In this document: positions 23,252 to 32,833 of the stretch, piece after piece
Layout of the letters: each line of letters begins with the position of its first letter
How positions within the stretch are numbered: position 1 is the stretch's first letter
Assembly: GCA_045804965.1 (NCBI GenBank)
Contig: JBJMMD010000016.1
Coordinates: 124,001-188,000, forward strand
Length of the DNA: 64,000 nucleotides
DNA from: CAVTUU01 sp045804965
Lineage (GTDB): Bacteria; Chloroflexota; Chloroflexia; Thermomicrobiales; UBA6265
Direction: 5' to 3'
Translations under genes and position numbers: made by a program
Notes under the pieces: generated by a model
Told to the model about the DNA's origin: nothing
The model's input: the letters and a program-made list of their open reading frames with translations, nothing else
The model's database searches: none

Positions 23252-24865
23252 GTGGCTAGCAACACGCCTGCCGCGTCAAACGCGGCTTCGCAGGATCGAT
23301 ACGACGCGATCGTCGTCGGCTCAGGCCATAACGGTCTGATCGCGGCCGGTTATCTCGCCAAGGCGGGCAAACGGGTGCTCGTGCTCGAACGGCGAGACAT
23401 CGTCGGCGGGGCGACCGTGACTGAAGAACAATGGCCGGGCTACCTCCTCTCAACCTGTTCTTACGTCTGTAACTTGCTCCTCCCGGAGGTCATTCAAGAC
23501 CTCGAATTGACCCGGTTCGGCTATCAGGTGCGGCCGTTCGATCCGACGTATTTCGTTCCCTTCCCGGACGGCAGCTACTACATGGCATTCCTAGACGGCG
23601 ACAAGACGCGCGAGCAAATCGCGAAGTTCTCGAAGAAGGATGTTGTTGCCTATGACGCCTATTGGGACATGTGGGACCGGATCATCGCCCGCATGCGGCC
23701 ACTATTGCTTGGGCCAGCCCCGACCTGGTCGCAGATCGAGGCCGCGTTTGCCGGTCCACAAGGCTTGGAAGATTGGCGAACGCTGACCCGCAAGAGCGTC
23801 GCCGAATTGCTTGACGAGTATTTCGAGTCAGATCAAATCAAAGCGCCGATGTGCACCGGCGGCGTCATCGGCGTCAATGCCGGTCCGCGCACGCCCGGCA
23901 CGTGCTACGTCAAGTATCACCACCTGATCGGCAATCTTGATGGTCATCAAGGCGCATGGGGGTTTGTCCGCGGCGGCATGGGCACGGTCGCCACGTCGAT
24001 TGCGGCGTTCGACCGCGAACATGGTGTCGAGATCGTTACGGACGCCGAGGTTGCCGAAATCGATATTGTCGACGGCGCAGCCAGAGGCGTTCGCCTCGTC
24101 GATGGGCGGCGCTTCTTTGCCGACACGGTCCTCTCGAATGCCGATCCTCACCGGACGTTCCTCGGTCTGGTCTGCGCGAAGCACCTGCCGGACGAGCTTG
24201 TTGCCGGCGTGAAGCGCTTGAAGGTCAAAGGCAACGTCGTCAAGGTACTGTTGGGTCTCGGTGAGCTGCCGAATTTTACGGCCATGCCCGGCACGGAGGT
24301 CGGCCCGCAACACACCGGCGGCATTACGATCAATCCTTCGATCGCGTATCTGGACGAGGCGTGGAACGACTGCAAGCGCGGGCAGCCGTCACGACGCCCG
24401 TTCATGGATTGCTACATTCAGAGCGCGACTGAAGATGGACTCGCCCCCGAACGTAAGCACACGATGAGCCTCTTCGTGCAATACGCGCCGCACGATCTCG
24501 CCGAGGGAACCTGGAACGAACGCCGCGACGAGATCGGCAACAACATCATCGACACTCTTGCCGAGTACGCGCCCAATCTTCCAAACGCGATCGAGCACAT
24601 GACAGTGCTCGGACCGCCGGATATCGAAGCGACCATCGGCATTACCGGCGGCAACATCTTCCACGGCGAGATCGTGCCGGATCAGATGTTTGGTTATCGA
24701 CCCGTGCCCGGCTTTAGCGACTATCAGACGCCGGTCGACGGCCTCTATCTCTGCGGCTCGGGAGCGTGGCCAGGCGGCGCGGTTTTTGGCGCGCCTGGTC
24801 GCAACGCGGCTTTACAGGTCCTGGCCGATCTTGGTGTCGAGTCAGAACGAGTGGCGGCGGACTGA
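23252..24865 (+). CDS. CrtI/PYROXD2-like FAD-dependent oxidoreductase
   Basis: 537 residues of the phytoene-desaturase-related family. FAD-binding GSGHNG at residues 23-28 with the acidic end of the second strand (VLVLERRDIVGGATVTEE). The C-terminal FAD motif is LYLCGSGAWPGGAVFGAPGRNAA. Related proteins act on carotenoids or are annotated as pyridine-nucleotide-disulphide oxidoreductase domain proteins; the substrate is not clear. GTG 23252 was chosen for its GGGAG upstream and because the frame before it has no protein-like character. The first 21 bases recur at 20630. It follows the desaturase by 99 bases. Confidence 0.85.
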   Translation: MASNTPAASNAASQDRYDAIVVGSGHNGLIAAGYLAKAGKRVLVLERRDIVGGATVTEEQWPGYLLSTCSYVCNLLLPEVIQDLELTRFGYQVRPFDPTYFVPFPDGSYYMAFLDGDKTREQIAKFSKKDVVAYDAYWDMWDRIIARMRPLLLGPAPTWSQIEAAFAGPQGLEDWRTLTRKSVAELLDEYFESDQIKAPMCTGGVIGVNAGPRTPGTCYVKYHHLIGNLDGHQGAWGFVRGGMGTVATSIAAFDREHGVEIVTDAEVAEIDIVDGAARGVRLVDGRRFFADTVLSNADPHRTFLGLVCAKHLPDELVAGVKRLKVKGNVVKVLLGLGELPNFTAMPGTEVGPQHTGGITINPSIAYLDEAWNDCKRGQPSRRPFMDCYIQSATEDGLAPERKHTMSLFVQYAPHDLAEGTWNERRDEIGNNIIDTLAEYAPNLPNAIEHMTVLGPPDIEATIGITGGNIFHGEIVPDQMFGYRPVPGFSDYQTPVDGLYLCGSGAWPGGAVFGAPGRNAALQVLADLGVESERVAAD

Positions 24866-25015
24866 CATCTCTTGGGACACTGTGGCAGCAGGTAACAGCG
24901 AACCTGCTTGACGTGAAGGCGATCGGTCGTCAAGATAAGCCCCATCGAGAAACTTGAAACGACGAGCCGTTTTCCCGCACCGCACGGCTTGACGGCGTTA
25001 GCGGAGAGCGTCGCG

Positions 25016-25708
25016 ATGGCTCCTGCCGCAGAACCGAGCCCGGAGGCGGCGATTTTTCACGCGATTCGGTCCGGCGACCAATCGCGGGTTGAATCGTTGC
25101 TTGATACGAATCCATCTGCCGCGAACGCGACCGACGCCCAAGGGCTGAGCGCCCTGACTGTCGCGACCTACTATGGGCAGGCGAATATCGTCGATCTCCT
25201 GCTCGCGCGCGGGGCCAAGGACGATATCTTCGCGGCCACGGCCCGCGGCGATCGGCAAGCGGTCGAGAACCTCCTGCGTGACTTCCCCGACCTCATCAAT
25301 AGCTATAGCAGCGACGGCTGGTCGGCGCTGGCGCTGGCGGCGCATTTTGGCCGCCTCGAAATCGCACAGATTCTGCTCGACCGTGGAGCCGAACCGAACA
25401 GAGTGTCGCAAAATCTCAATACCAACACCCCGTTGCATGCCGCGGTCGCCGGCAATCAACGCGAGTCGGTCGTGCTCCTGCTGCAACATGGCGCGAATGT
25501 GAATGCAACCGATGCCGGTGGGTGGACTCCGCTTGGACTCGCCGCGCACGAAGGTCGAGGCCCGATCATCGAGATTCTGCTCGCCGCGGGCGCCGATCCA
25601 AACAAGCCGAACGCTCAGGGCGATACGCCGCTCATGGTCGCGCGCGAGCGGGATCATCAAGACGCGGTCGCACTGCTGCTCAGTGGGGGCGCAGCCCCAA
25701 CCGCATGA
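25016..25708 (+). CDS. Ankyrin repeat protein
   Basis: 230 residues made of about six ankyrin repeats. Recognisable units include GLSALTVATYYGQANIVDLLLARGA, GWSALALAAHFGRLEIAQILLDRGAE, NTPLHAAVAGNQRESVVLLLQHGAN and GWTPLGLAAHEGRGPIIEILLAAGAD. There is no signal peptide, so it is probably a cytosolic protein-binding scaffold. ATG 25016 has GGAG upstream; TTG 24989 is an alternative. Its stop is 19 bases from the stop of the convergent GMC gene. The partner is unknown. Confidence 0.9.
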   Translation: MAPAAEPSPEAAIFHAIRSGDQSRVESLLDTNPSAANATDAQGLSALTVATYYGQANIVDLLLARGAKDDIFAATARGDRQAVENLLRDFPDLINSYSSDGWSALALAAHFGRLEIAQILLDRGAEPNRVSQNLNTNTPLHAAVAGNQRESVVLLLQHGANVNATDAGGWTPLGLAAHEGRGPIIEILLAAGADPNKPNAQGDTPLMVARERDHQDAVALLLSGGAAPTA

Positions 25709-25727
25709 TGAGTTCGCGCCCGAATCT

Positions 25728-27227
25728 CTAGCCAGTCTCGATCAAATGTTCCGCAACGCGGATGGCCTGGGCGGCGATGGTCAAGGCTGGATTCACCGCG
25801 CCGGACGAGGGGAAGAAGGACGCGTCGACAACGTAGAGATTCTTGAGATCGTGAGTTTTGCACAAGGGATCGAGCACCGAAGTGGCGGGATCGTCGCCGA
25901 ACCGCAGCGTGCCGACCTGATGTGAATTCGTAGCAATGTCCATTTCCCGCGACAACAGCAGCGGGTAGCCCGCCGCACGCAGCGTCGCCTTGGCGGTCGC
26001 CATGAGTTTGCGGTGCGCGACCATGTTGTTTTGTCGCCAGTGGATCTGGATCCCGCCGTCGGGCGCGAGCGCGACCCGATTGTCCGGATCGGGGAGATCC
26101 TCGGACATCACCCACCAATCGACGCTGCGCGTTGCCATCGCGCCAAGCAATCTCCGCGGCACGTGCGGGCGCTCCGCTGCCAGCATCGCCGCTTGGAGCT
26201 TGCCGACAGGTTGGAGATTGCCAAGCGGATAAGGAACGTCTGGTCCATGAAAATAGAAATCGTTGATCGCGACCGTCTTCTGGAAAATCGTCGGGTTCCG
26301 TTTGGTTGGATGAACGGCGATCAAGATCGAGTTATTGTGAACCATGTAATTCCTGCCAACCAAACCTGACGAATTGGCCAGCCCGCCATCGCCATTGCCG
26401 GAGCGAAGAAGCAATGCGGCGGAATTTACCGCGCCGCACGCGACCACGACTGTGCCGGCCGTGATCTTTGAGACGGTTCCGTCGTGGTCGATCTCGACGG
26501 TGGTCACCACCTTGCCCGTGGGATCGGTGAGCAGGCGACGAGCGTACGCGTTGGTGAGCAGCTCGACTGTTGGCGAGGCAAGCGCGGGGCGAACACCGCA
26601 TGTCTCTGCATCGCTTTTTGCATGGACCAGGCACGGAAAGGCGTCGCACGTTTGGCAGCGAATGCATGTGCCGCCCGGCTTAAAATCGACGCCGAGCGGC
26701 AACGAAAACGGATGGAGACCCTGCTGGCGAAGCTTGTCCGCAAGCTCGGCCATGTAAGGGTCGTGCGGCATCGGCGGGAACGGAAACGGCGTCGAGCGGG
26801 GCGGTTCGGTCGGATCTTCGCCGGACCGGCCATGAACGGCATAGAACTCCTCAGCCCGCGCGTAATACGGTTCCAGATCGTCGTAGCCGATCGGCCAAGC
26901 GGGAGAGACGCCGCCTTCATGCGCGATCGCGCCGAAATCCTCACGCCGGAGCCGCGGTAGAGCTGCGCCGTAGACCTTCGTGTTGCCGCCAACGAAATAG
27001 TGGACGCCCGGATTAAACGGGCGTCCGTTGCCGTCCCGCCAGGTTTCGTCGGCTTTATAGCGATTGGCGAGGAAGACGGCTTCCGGGCTCCAGTTTTCTG
27101 GTTCCTGGGGCAAATAATCGCCGCGCTCGATCAGCAAAACCTTTGCGCCACTGGGACCAAGCGCGCGGGCAAGCGTGCCGCCACCCGCGCCGGTGCCGAT
27201 GATGACGATATCGGCGCTGCGGTTCAC
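25728..27227 (-). CDS. GMC-family oxidoreductase with extra Cys cluster
   Basis: 499 residues. FAD-binding GTGAGG at 11-16, a GMC substrate domain, the conserved SHQVGTLRFG box near residue 435 and the C-terminal GMC signature NPALTIAAQAIRVAEHLI. A cysteine-rich stretch has Cys188, Cys191, Cys194, Cys199 and Cys210 (TCIRCQTCDAFPC), reminiscent of a ferredoxin-like knuckle; whether it binds a cluster is unknown. GMC enzymes oxidise alcohols or sugars. GTG start with TTGGAG 9 bases upstream, 24 bases after the sugar permease stop. It probably oxidises the imported sugar. Confidence 0.9.
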   Translation of the reverse strand: MNRSADIVIIGTGAGGGTLARALGPSGAKVLLIERGDYLPQEPENWSPEAVFLANRYKADETWRDGNGRPFNPGVHYFVGGNTKVYGAALPRLRREDFGAIAHEGGVSPAWPIGYDDLEPYYARAEEFYAVHGRSGEDPTEPPRSTPFPFPPMPHDPYMAELADKLRQQGLHPFSLPLGVDFKPGGTCIRCQTCDAFPCLVHAKSDAETCGVRPALASPTVELLTNAYARRLLTDPTGKVVTTVEIDHDGTVSKITAGTVVVACGAVNSAALLLRSGNGDGGLANSSGLVGRNYMVHNNSILIAVHPTKRNPTIFQKTVAINDFYFHGPDVPYPLGNLQPVGKLQAAMLAAERPHVPRRLLGAMATRSVDWWVMSEDLPDPDNRVALAPDGGIQIHWRQNNMVAHRKLMATAKATLRAAGYPLLLSREMDIATNSHQVGTLRFGDDPATSVLDPLCKTHDLKNLYVVDASFFPSSGAVNPALTIAAQAIRVAEHLIETG

Positions 27228-27251
27228 GACGCCAACTCCAATGAGGCTGTG

Positions 27252-28145
27252 CTAGCCCTTCATCGACCCGGCGAGGAGACCGCGGATGAAGAAGCGCCCG
27301 AGCAAGACGTAAATAATCAGCGTCGGCAATGCGGCGACGACCGCGCCCGCCATGACCACATTCCAATCAATCGAGAACGATCCTTGGAGATTTTGGAGTG
27401 CGACCGTAATTGGCTGCGACTTCGGATTGGAAATGATAGTCACACCGAAGAGGAAGTCGTTCCAGATATTCGTGAACTGAAAGATGCCGACGACGACAAA
27501 CGCCGGCAGTCCCAGCGGCAGCATGATCCGGCGGAAGACTTCAATTACGCCCGCGCCGTCGATCCGGGCCGCTTCCACAAGCTCGCTCGGGATGTTTGCG
27601 AAGTAATTGCGGAAGATGAGCGTGGTAATGGGAATGCCGTAAATCACGTGGACAAGAATGAGGCCCTGTGTTGTGCCGTAAAGATGCATCGTCCTGAGCG
27701 AGCGCATCAGTGGGATCAAAATGCTCTGGTAGGGAATGAACATTCCAAACAACACGAGAGTGAACAACACGTCCGAGCCAGGAAATTTCCATTTGGAGAG
27801 GAGATAGCCATTTATCGAGCCAATCAGCGACGAGATGATCGTCGCCGGGAGGACCATCCGTAGACTATTCCACAGATTTGGACTGAGACGATCGAAGGCC
27901 TCGGGGAAACCGCCCCACGAAAGCTGATTCGGCAGGCCCCACATCCTGTTGATGCTGACGTATTGATTGGTCTTCAAGCCATTGATGACCATGACGTAGA
28001 CGGGCATCAAGTAGAGCAGGGCGAAGAAGATCAGCAGTCCGAACACAGCCCAATAGCCCCAACCGCGCTTGCGAGGCCGGGAACCCGAGGTTGCGAGCAA
28101 GATGTCAGCGGCGGTGGCCTTAGTTTCTGAGGGAATTGATGCCAC
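27252..28145 (-). CDS. Carbohydrate ABC transporter permease (MalG-like)
   Basis: 297 residues, six membrane segments. The EAA loop that contacts the ATPase reads ELVEAARIDGAGVIEVFRRI near residues 195-215. The C-terminus ends in GLLAGSMKG, typical of MalG-type subunits. The start is GTG 28145, one base after the stop of the partner permease, so translation is probably coupled; the long N-terminal extension of the open frame overlaps the partner gene and is rejected. No ATPase gene lies in the locus, so a shared MsiK-like ATPase elsewhere is expected. Confidence 0.93.
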   Translation of the reverse strand: MASIPSETKATAADILLATSGSRPRKRGWGYWAVFGLLIFFALLYLMPVYVMVINGLKTNQYVSINRMWGLPNQLSWGGFPEAFDRLSPNLWNSLRMVLPATIISSLIGSINGYLLSKWKFPGSDVLFTLVLFGMFIPYQSILIPLMRSLRTMHLYGTTQGLILVHVIYGIPITTLIFRNYFANIPSELVEAARIDGAGVIEVFRRIMLPLGLPAFVVVGIFQFTNIWNDFLFGVTIISNPKSQPITVALQNLQGSFSIDWNVVMAGAVVAALPTLIIYVLLGRFFIRGLLAGSMKG

Positions 28146-28146
28146 C

Positions 28147-29187
28147 TTAAAGCTCCTTGAGCGTGCGCGCGAGATAGGGCACGATAACAAGCGAGACGAG
28201 GAGGAGCATGATGACGGATGCGGCCGCCCCGACGTTGTACTGCTGCGCCCGGAACGTCTTTTCAAAGACGAAGATGCCCGGGACGTCGGTCGCAAAGCCG
28301 GGACCCTTGCCCGACATCGCAAAGATGAGATCGAAGATCTTGAGCGACACGTGGCCGAGAATAATCATCACGCTCACCGTAATCGGCGTGAGCATGGGAA
28401 TGATGATGTGGCGATAGACCTGCCAGGTGGTCGCGCCGTCTAATTGCGCGGCCTCTTTGAGCTCGGTTGGAATCGTACCCAGGCCGGCGAGATACATCGC
28501 CATCGCAAAGCCGGAAAGCTGCCAAGCCGCGGCAATGACCACCGGAATCATTGCCAGCGGAATCCCCAGCTTGGCGTCGATCGCGTCTGAAAATGGAATC
28601 AACCTGGCCAGGCTGTCGTTGACCTGGCCCACGACCCTGGGATCGGTGAGCCATCCCGGTTTCAACGGACCGGCGCCTGCCTTTTCGAGCAGACTGTTGA
28701 TCCCCGCTTGCTCGAAGAAGAGGTTAATCCCGGTTTCGGGGTGGAAGATCCATCGCCAGGCGACGCCGGTGACGATGAACGAGAGTGCATATGGGAAAAG
28801 GTAAATGTTGCGGAAGAGGGCGCTGCCGAAGACATGTTGATCGAGCAAGATCGCGAGCGTGAGTCCAACGACGACGGCGAGAAAGAGGAAGAGCACTGTA
28901 AAAATCAGCGTATTGCGCAGGTCGTCTTGGAAACGAACTTGGTTGAAGAGATTTTTGTAGGTCCGAAAGAGCGGGTGTTTGATCGACCAGTTCTCCTTGG
29001 CCGAACCCCAATTAGAGAGGGAAACCCAAACGGTCGCCGCGATGAATCCGTAAACAAACACAAAAATCGCGACGAGCGACGGCGTGAGGATCAACGGCGA
29101 GAGGAATCGTTCGAGCGACCAGCGTCGCCGGCGATGCGTTGCCTCCTGAACTGCTGGTTTGGTGGCGGTTGTTGTGGCCGTCGCCAT
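28147..29187 (-). CDS. Carbohydrate ABC transporter permease (MalF-like)
   Basis: 346 residues. An unusual Thr/Ala-rich and Arg-rich N-terminus (about 25 residues) precedes six membrane segments. The EAA loop is ELKEAAQLDGATTWQVYRHI around residues 235-255. There is a large periplasmic loop between the second and third segments. ATG with GGGAGG about 9 bases upstream. It forms an operon with the binding-protein gene upstream (136 bases) and the second permease downstream (1 base). Confidence 0.94.
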   Translation of the reverse strand: MATATTTATKPAVQEATHRRRRWSLERFLSPLILTPSLVAIFVFVYGFIAATVWVSLSNWGSAKENWSIKHPLFRTYKNLFNQVRFQDDLRNTLIFTVLFLFLAVVVGLTLAILLDQHVFGSALFRNIYLFPYALSFIVTGVAWRWIFHPETGINLFFEQAGINSLLEKAGAGPLKPGWLTDPRVVGQVNDSLARLIPFSDAIDAKLGIPLAMIPVVIAAAWQLSGFAMAMYLAGLGTIPTELKEAAQLDGATTWQVYRHIIIPMLTPITVSVMIILGHVSLKIFDLIFAMSGKGPGFATDVPGIFVFEKTFRAQQYNVGAAASVIMLLLVSLVIVPYLARTLKEL

Positions 29188-29323
29188 CCAGAATGACCTC
29201 CCAAGGCCTGGAGCACAACGTGGCGCAGGTCTATCTTAATTGACTCGGCAATAAAGAGACGAATCTGAACGAAGGACGAGCGGGCGCGCCCGCTCGTCCA
29301 CTGTAAACGGATGAACTGAGCGC

Positions 29324-30700
29324 TTACTCCTGCGCTGCGGAAGCAAGCGTGCTGAGCAGGGTATCGACGTCCTTGTCGGTGACAAACGAGCCAGTGGCCT
29401 CCAACGCCGTCTGCTGGAACGCTGGGGAGGCTGCTTCGCCGTGCGCAATCGATGGCACAAGCTTGTCGTTCGCGAACGAATCCATCGACCACTGATGATA
29501 GTCCGAGAATCCGTCGCGGGGCACGTCCGTGCGGGCCGGAATCGAACCCTTCAGCGGGTTGAACGCGGCCTGTGCGCCAACAGTGCCGAGGACCTTCAGC
29601 CATGCTGTTGCGGCGGCGGCATTCGGAGCGCCCTTCGGCAGCGTGAAACAGTCGACGACGAGCACGAACGACCCCGCGGTCCCTGGTGTGCTCACCCAGC
29701 CGATCTTATCGACGACGTCCTTCTTCACAAACTCGCCGTAGGCCCAGTCGCCCATCTGGTTGAACGCCTGCTTGCCGTCGATGAGGGAACCGATGGCATC
29801 GCTCCAGGTCAATGCAGCGTGATCATTGTTAACGTAGTCGAGCTGCCGGCCATAGGTCGTGGCTGCTTCCTTCACAGACGCGTCGTCCCAAGCAAGATCG
29901 CCGGTGAAGAGCTTGAGATAATTGTCGGGACCAAGAACCGCCAGAAGGACATCCTCAAAGTTTTGTGTGTCGGGGAAGCCTTCGTTGTCGCCCATGCCAT
30001 AGGCGGCGGCGTTGCCCTTTGCCTTGATCTTGTCAGCGGCGGCAAAGAACTCGTCGAGCGACATAGTGTCGCCGACTTCAACGCCAGCGTCCTGAAGAAC
30101 CTGCTTGTTGTACCAAAGGCCGTTGCCGCGGTGAACGCCGACTGGGATTGCGTACTTCTCGCCGTCCTGTGTGACTTGATCGATAAGGCCCTTCGGGAGG
30201 ACATCATTCCAACCCTGGCTGTCGTACAGATCGGTGATGGGATCGCAATAGCCGGGCGTCACATAGCGATCGTAGAGTTCGCGTCCAATGTGCGTTTGCC
30301 ACGAATCGGGCGGATCATTGCTCGCGAGACGGGTCTGGAGCACCGCCTGGGCGTTGACGCCGGCGCCGCCGGCCACCGTCGCGTTGACGATATTCACGTT
30401 CGGAGCGACCTGCTTGAGATTATCGAACAGCGTCTGGAGTGCCGCCGCCTCACCGCCCGATGTCCACCAAGAGAAGATCTCAACATCGCCGGTAATCGAT
30501 TCATCGACTGGAATCACCGGTGATGGCGATGCTGACGGCGTTGCTTGGGCGAACGCGCTGTTGACGTGCAGCATTGATGCAAACGCCGGGAAGCTCAAGC
30601 CCAGCGCCGCCGCCCGCTTGACCAATTGCCGGCGGGAAACGCGGCCCGCCATACAATCCGCCATCAGTTTCTGAGCTGCTTCGGAGTCCCTACCGATCAC
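29324..30700 (-). CDS. Sugar ABC transporter substrate-binding protein, Tat-type signal
   Basis: 458 residues of the cluster B (MalE-like) extracellular binding proteins. The N-terminus has a 22-residue lead, then SRRQLVKRA (twin Arg 23-24), a hydrophobic stretch and a cleavage-like SAFAQA site near residue 50. There is no lipobox Cys, so it appears to be exported by Tat as a soluble or peripherally bound protein. GTG 30700 was chosen for AGGAGG 9 bases upstream. The hydrolase gene GH88 upstream suggests the ligand is a uronate-containing oligosaccharide. Confidence 0.93.
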   Translation of the reverse strand: MIGRDSEAAQKLMADCMAGRVSRRQLVKRAAALGLSFPAFASMLHVNSAFAQATPSASPSPVIPVDESITGDVEIFSWWTSGGEAAALQTLFDNLKQVAPNVNIVNATVAGGAGVNAQAVLQTRLASNDPPDSWQTHIGRELYDRYVTPGYCDPITDLYDSQGWNDVLPKGLIDQVTQDGEKYAIPVGVHRGNGLWYNKQVLQDAGVEVGDTMSLDEFFAAADKIKAKGNAAAYGMGDNEGFPDTQNFEDVLLAVLGPDNYLKLFTGDLAWDDASVKEAATTYGRQLDYVNNDHAALTWSDAIGSLIDGKQAFNQMGDWAYGEFVKKDVVDKIGWVSTPGTAGSFVLVVDCFTLPKGAPNAAAATAWLKVLGTVGAQAAFNPLKGSIPARTDVPRDGFSDYHQWSMDSFANDKLVPSIAHGEAASPAFQQTALEATGSFVTDKDVDTLLSTLASAAQE

Positions 30701-30844
30701 TGGTCCTTCCTCCTTATGCTGTGGACACCCGAACTCCTCGGTCCGGTCTGCAAACGTCCATGAAACAAGAAACCAACGGGTCTTCGGCAACCATCCGCTG
30801 ATGCCCCGTTGCCCCAAGCCATGAACTGCTTGCAATTCAGTCGG

Positions 30845-30873
30845 CTTATACACGGTAGGGCGGGCTTTTTCAA
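30845..30873 (-). promoter_or_regulatory. Promoter of sugar ABC importer operon
   Basis: -35 TTGAAA (30873-30868), 17-base spacer, -10 TATAAG (30850-30845), in the gap between the GH88 gene and the binding-protein gene. It would give a leader of about 138 bases. It lets the importer be expressed apart from the upstream enzymes. Confidence 0.6.
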
Positions 30874-30920
30874 GCAAGCGGCATGAAGTGACTCCTGTGA
30901 ACCTGGTTTCCCGGTCCGAC

Positions 30921-32057
30921 TTATTGCGCAAGTGGAGCGCCTAGGAGCTTCGATACTGCTTCGACAAAGAAGTATTCGCCCCACATCACGCTCTCGCCGA
31001 CGCCAAGTCCACGGCGCTCATGGTAGTTGCCATGCTTGAGCACACCTTCCCATCCCGGCGTGTCGATGGCGAGAAACGCGGGCTTCAGCAGCGTCGCCAA
31101 GATCGTCCGCGCGTATTGCAGGTAGTGCTCGCCTCGGGCGGGGTCCCTCGTCAACGCGGCAAGTTGGAAGAATCCGCTCGCCGCAATCGCAGCGGCCGAG
31201 CTTTCGTACGGGCGAATTGGAGTCGGCTCCTCCCAATCGTTCGGAGGAACTCCTGATTCATCGGTGCGGTCGATGTAGAACTCGGCGCAACGCTCGGCCG
31301 TGTCGAGGAACCGATTGTCGTTCGTGAATCGAAATGCCGTCCCGAAGCCGTAGATCGCCCAAGATTGGCCGCGCGCCCACGACGAATCCCCGCGCCAGCC
31401 TTGATGCGTCGCCGTGCGCAAAAACTCTCCGGAGCTGGGATCGAAGATCGCTTCGTGCGCCGTACTTCCATCGCCGCGCACAAGGAACCGGCGTGTGGTC
31501 AGACAGTGCTCGGTCACGCGCCGGCGGAGATCGCTGTCGCCGGTCTGTTGGGCGGCGTAGAAGATGATCCCGACGTTCATCATGATGTCGATGAAGCAGC
31601 TTTCCGAGGCAACGAACGAGCGCAAGTACTTGCCAGCCTCGTTGAAGCGCAGGCCCATCGTTTGGCCGGCTTGAATCAGGACGTCGTTGAGCGCGGGAGT
31701 GCCGTCAATATCGTACCAACGCTTCCACGTCGGCCAGAAGAGAAACCCGAGATCGTGGACGTTGCGATCGTATTTGCGCTCTTCGATTAACCGCGAGTAG
31801 TGCTCAGCCCGCTCGCGCCAAAATGGATCGCCAGTTTGCTGGAAGAAGATCCACAACATACCGCCGAGAAAGCCCTCGCACCAGTTCGTCCAGGCTTCTT
31901 TACCATGGCGCCATTTCCCGCCCTCGGTGAACAGCGGAAAGTAGTCCGGGTGGTGCGTGAGCAAATGGCGGACCTGGCGCTGGGCGAAGTCCAGTGCTTC
32001 AGCACCTTGTTGTTCAAGCGTCCCGGCTTTGGCAATCTCGGTCATGAGTTGGTTCAC
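30921..32057 (-). CDS. Glycoside hydrolase family 88, unsaturated glucuronyl hydrolase
   Basis: 378 residues forming an alpha6/alpha6 barrel. GH88 enzymes release delta-4,5-unsaturated uronic acid from disaccharides made by polysaccharide lyases, by hydrating the enol ether. Family-like stretches are HDLGFLFWPTWKRWYDIDG, GWRGDSSWARGQSWAIYGFG (with the Trp/Gln barrel residues), and YESSAAAIAASGFF. The C-terminal MWGEYFFVEA is also typical. There is no signal peptide, so the enzyme is intracellular and acts after import. The start overlaps the crotonase stop by 4 bases (ATGA). Chondroitin, hyaluronan and pectin-type substrates cannot be separated here. Confidence 0.9.
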   Translation of the reverse strand: MNQLMTEIAKAGTLEQQGAEALDFAQRQVRHLLTHHPDYFPLFTEGGKWRHGKEAWTNWCEGFLGGMLWIFFQQTGDPFWRERAEHYSRLIEERKYDRNVHDLGFLFWPTWKRWYDIDGTPALNDVLIQAGQTMGLRFNEAGKYLRSFVASESCFIDIMMNVGIIFYAAQQTGDSDLRRRVTEHCLTTRRFLVRGDGSTAHEAIFDPSSGEFLRTATHQGWRGDSSWARGQSWAIYGFGTAFRFTNDNRFLDTAERCAEFYIDRTDESGVPPNDWEEPTPIRPYESSAAAIAASGFFQLAALTRDPARGEHYLQYARTILATLLKPAFLAIDTPGWEGVLKHGNYHERRGLGVGESVMWGEYFFVEAVSKLLGAPLAQ

Positions 32058-32833
32058 GCTCCCGTAAATCGCGGTTGGCGCTTCTCCCGGAATGAAGAAA
32101 TGCCCTCCTTACCGTCTTCGGTCGTCGCCGCGAGTCCGCCGGCGAGCGATTCGAGCGCCGAGGACAAGCCATCGCCGGCTCCCGCATCCACGATTTGCTT
32201 CGCGATCTGCACCGCATGTGGCGCGTTGGCGGCGATTTCCTCGGCCAGCTCGCGGGCGCGGGCAGCAAGCGATTCGTTCGTCACCACTTCGTTGACGAGC
32301 CCCCAGCGCTCGGCGATATCGGGTCCGATCCGGGCGCCGGTAAAGATGAGCTGCTTGGCGCGGCCCATACCGATAAGTGCCGGGAGGCGTTGCGTGCCTC
32401 CCCAGCCGGGCACAGTTCCGATCTTGACTTCCGGCGTGCCGAATTGCGCGCCGGCCGCGGCGATGCGGACATCGGCCGCGAGCGCGAGCTCTAATCCGCC
32501 GCCGAGCGCGTAACCGTTGATCGCGGCGATGACGGGTTGGCGAAGCCGGGCGATGGTATCAAACACATAGTGGCCATCGCGCACCCAGCGCCGCCACATC
32601 TCAAGCGGTTCGAGTGCCGCCCAAGCGTTCACGTCCGCCCCGACGCAGAAAGCACGGGCTCCCGCACCGGTCAAGATCACAACCCTGACGCCGGGGTCGC
32701 GTTCGATCAGGCGCACAATCCGCTCAAGTGCAGCGAGCATCTCAGGATCGATGGCATTGAGCTTGTCTTCGCGGTTGAGCGTGACCGTGGCCACCTGCCC
32801 AGCGAGTTCGATCAAGACCCGATCGTCACGCAT
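32054..32833 (-). CDS. Enoyl-CoA hydratase/isomerase family protein (crotonase)
   Basis: 259 residues with the crotonase fold. Both catalytic glutamates have counterparts: Glu115 in GGGLELA and Glu135 in FGTPEVKIG. The oxyanion-hole loops are CVGADVNAW and ALGGG. The length is standard. ATG 32833 overlaps the upstream GMC stop by one base (TGATG), and the stop overlaps GH88 (ATGA), so the three genes are tightly coupled. What a CoA-dependent hydratase does inside a sugar locus is unclear; relatives also include dehydratases and decarboxylases. Confidence 0.9.
   Translation of the reverse strand: MRDDRVLIELAGQVATVTLNREDKLNAIDPEMLAALERIVRLIERDPGVRVVILTGAGARAFCVGADVNAWAALEPLEMWRRWVRDGHYVFDTIARLRQPVIAAINGYALGGGLELALAADVRIAAAGAQFGTPEVKIGTVPGWGGTQRLPALIGMGRAKQLIFTGARIGPDIAERWGLVNEVVTNESLAARARELAEEIAANAPHAVQIAKQIVDAGAGDGLSSALESLAGGLAATTEDGKEGISSFREKRQPRFTGA

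Noticed and set aside
30697..30822. 41-codon frame overlapping the start of the sugar-binding protein gene by GTGA
   Set aside because: No ribosome site, no amino-acid bias and no conserved-looking sequence; the overlap may be chance within a long leader.
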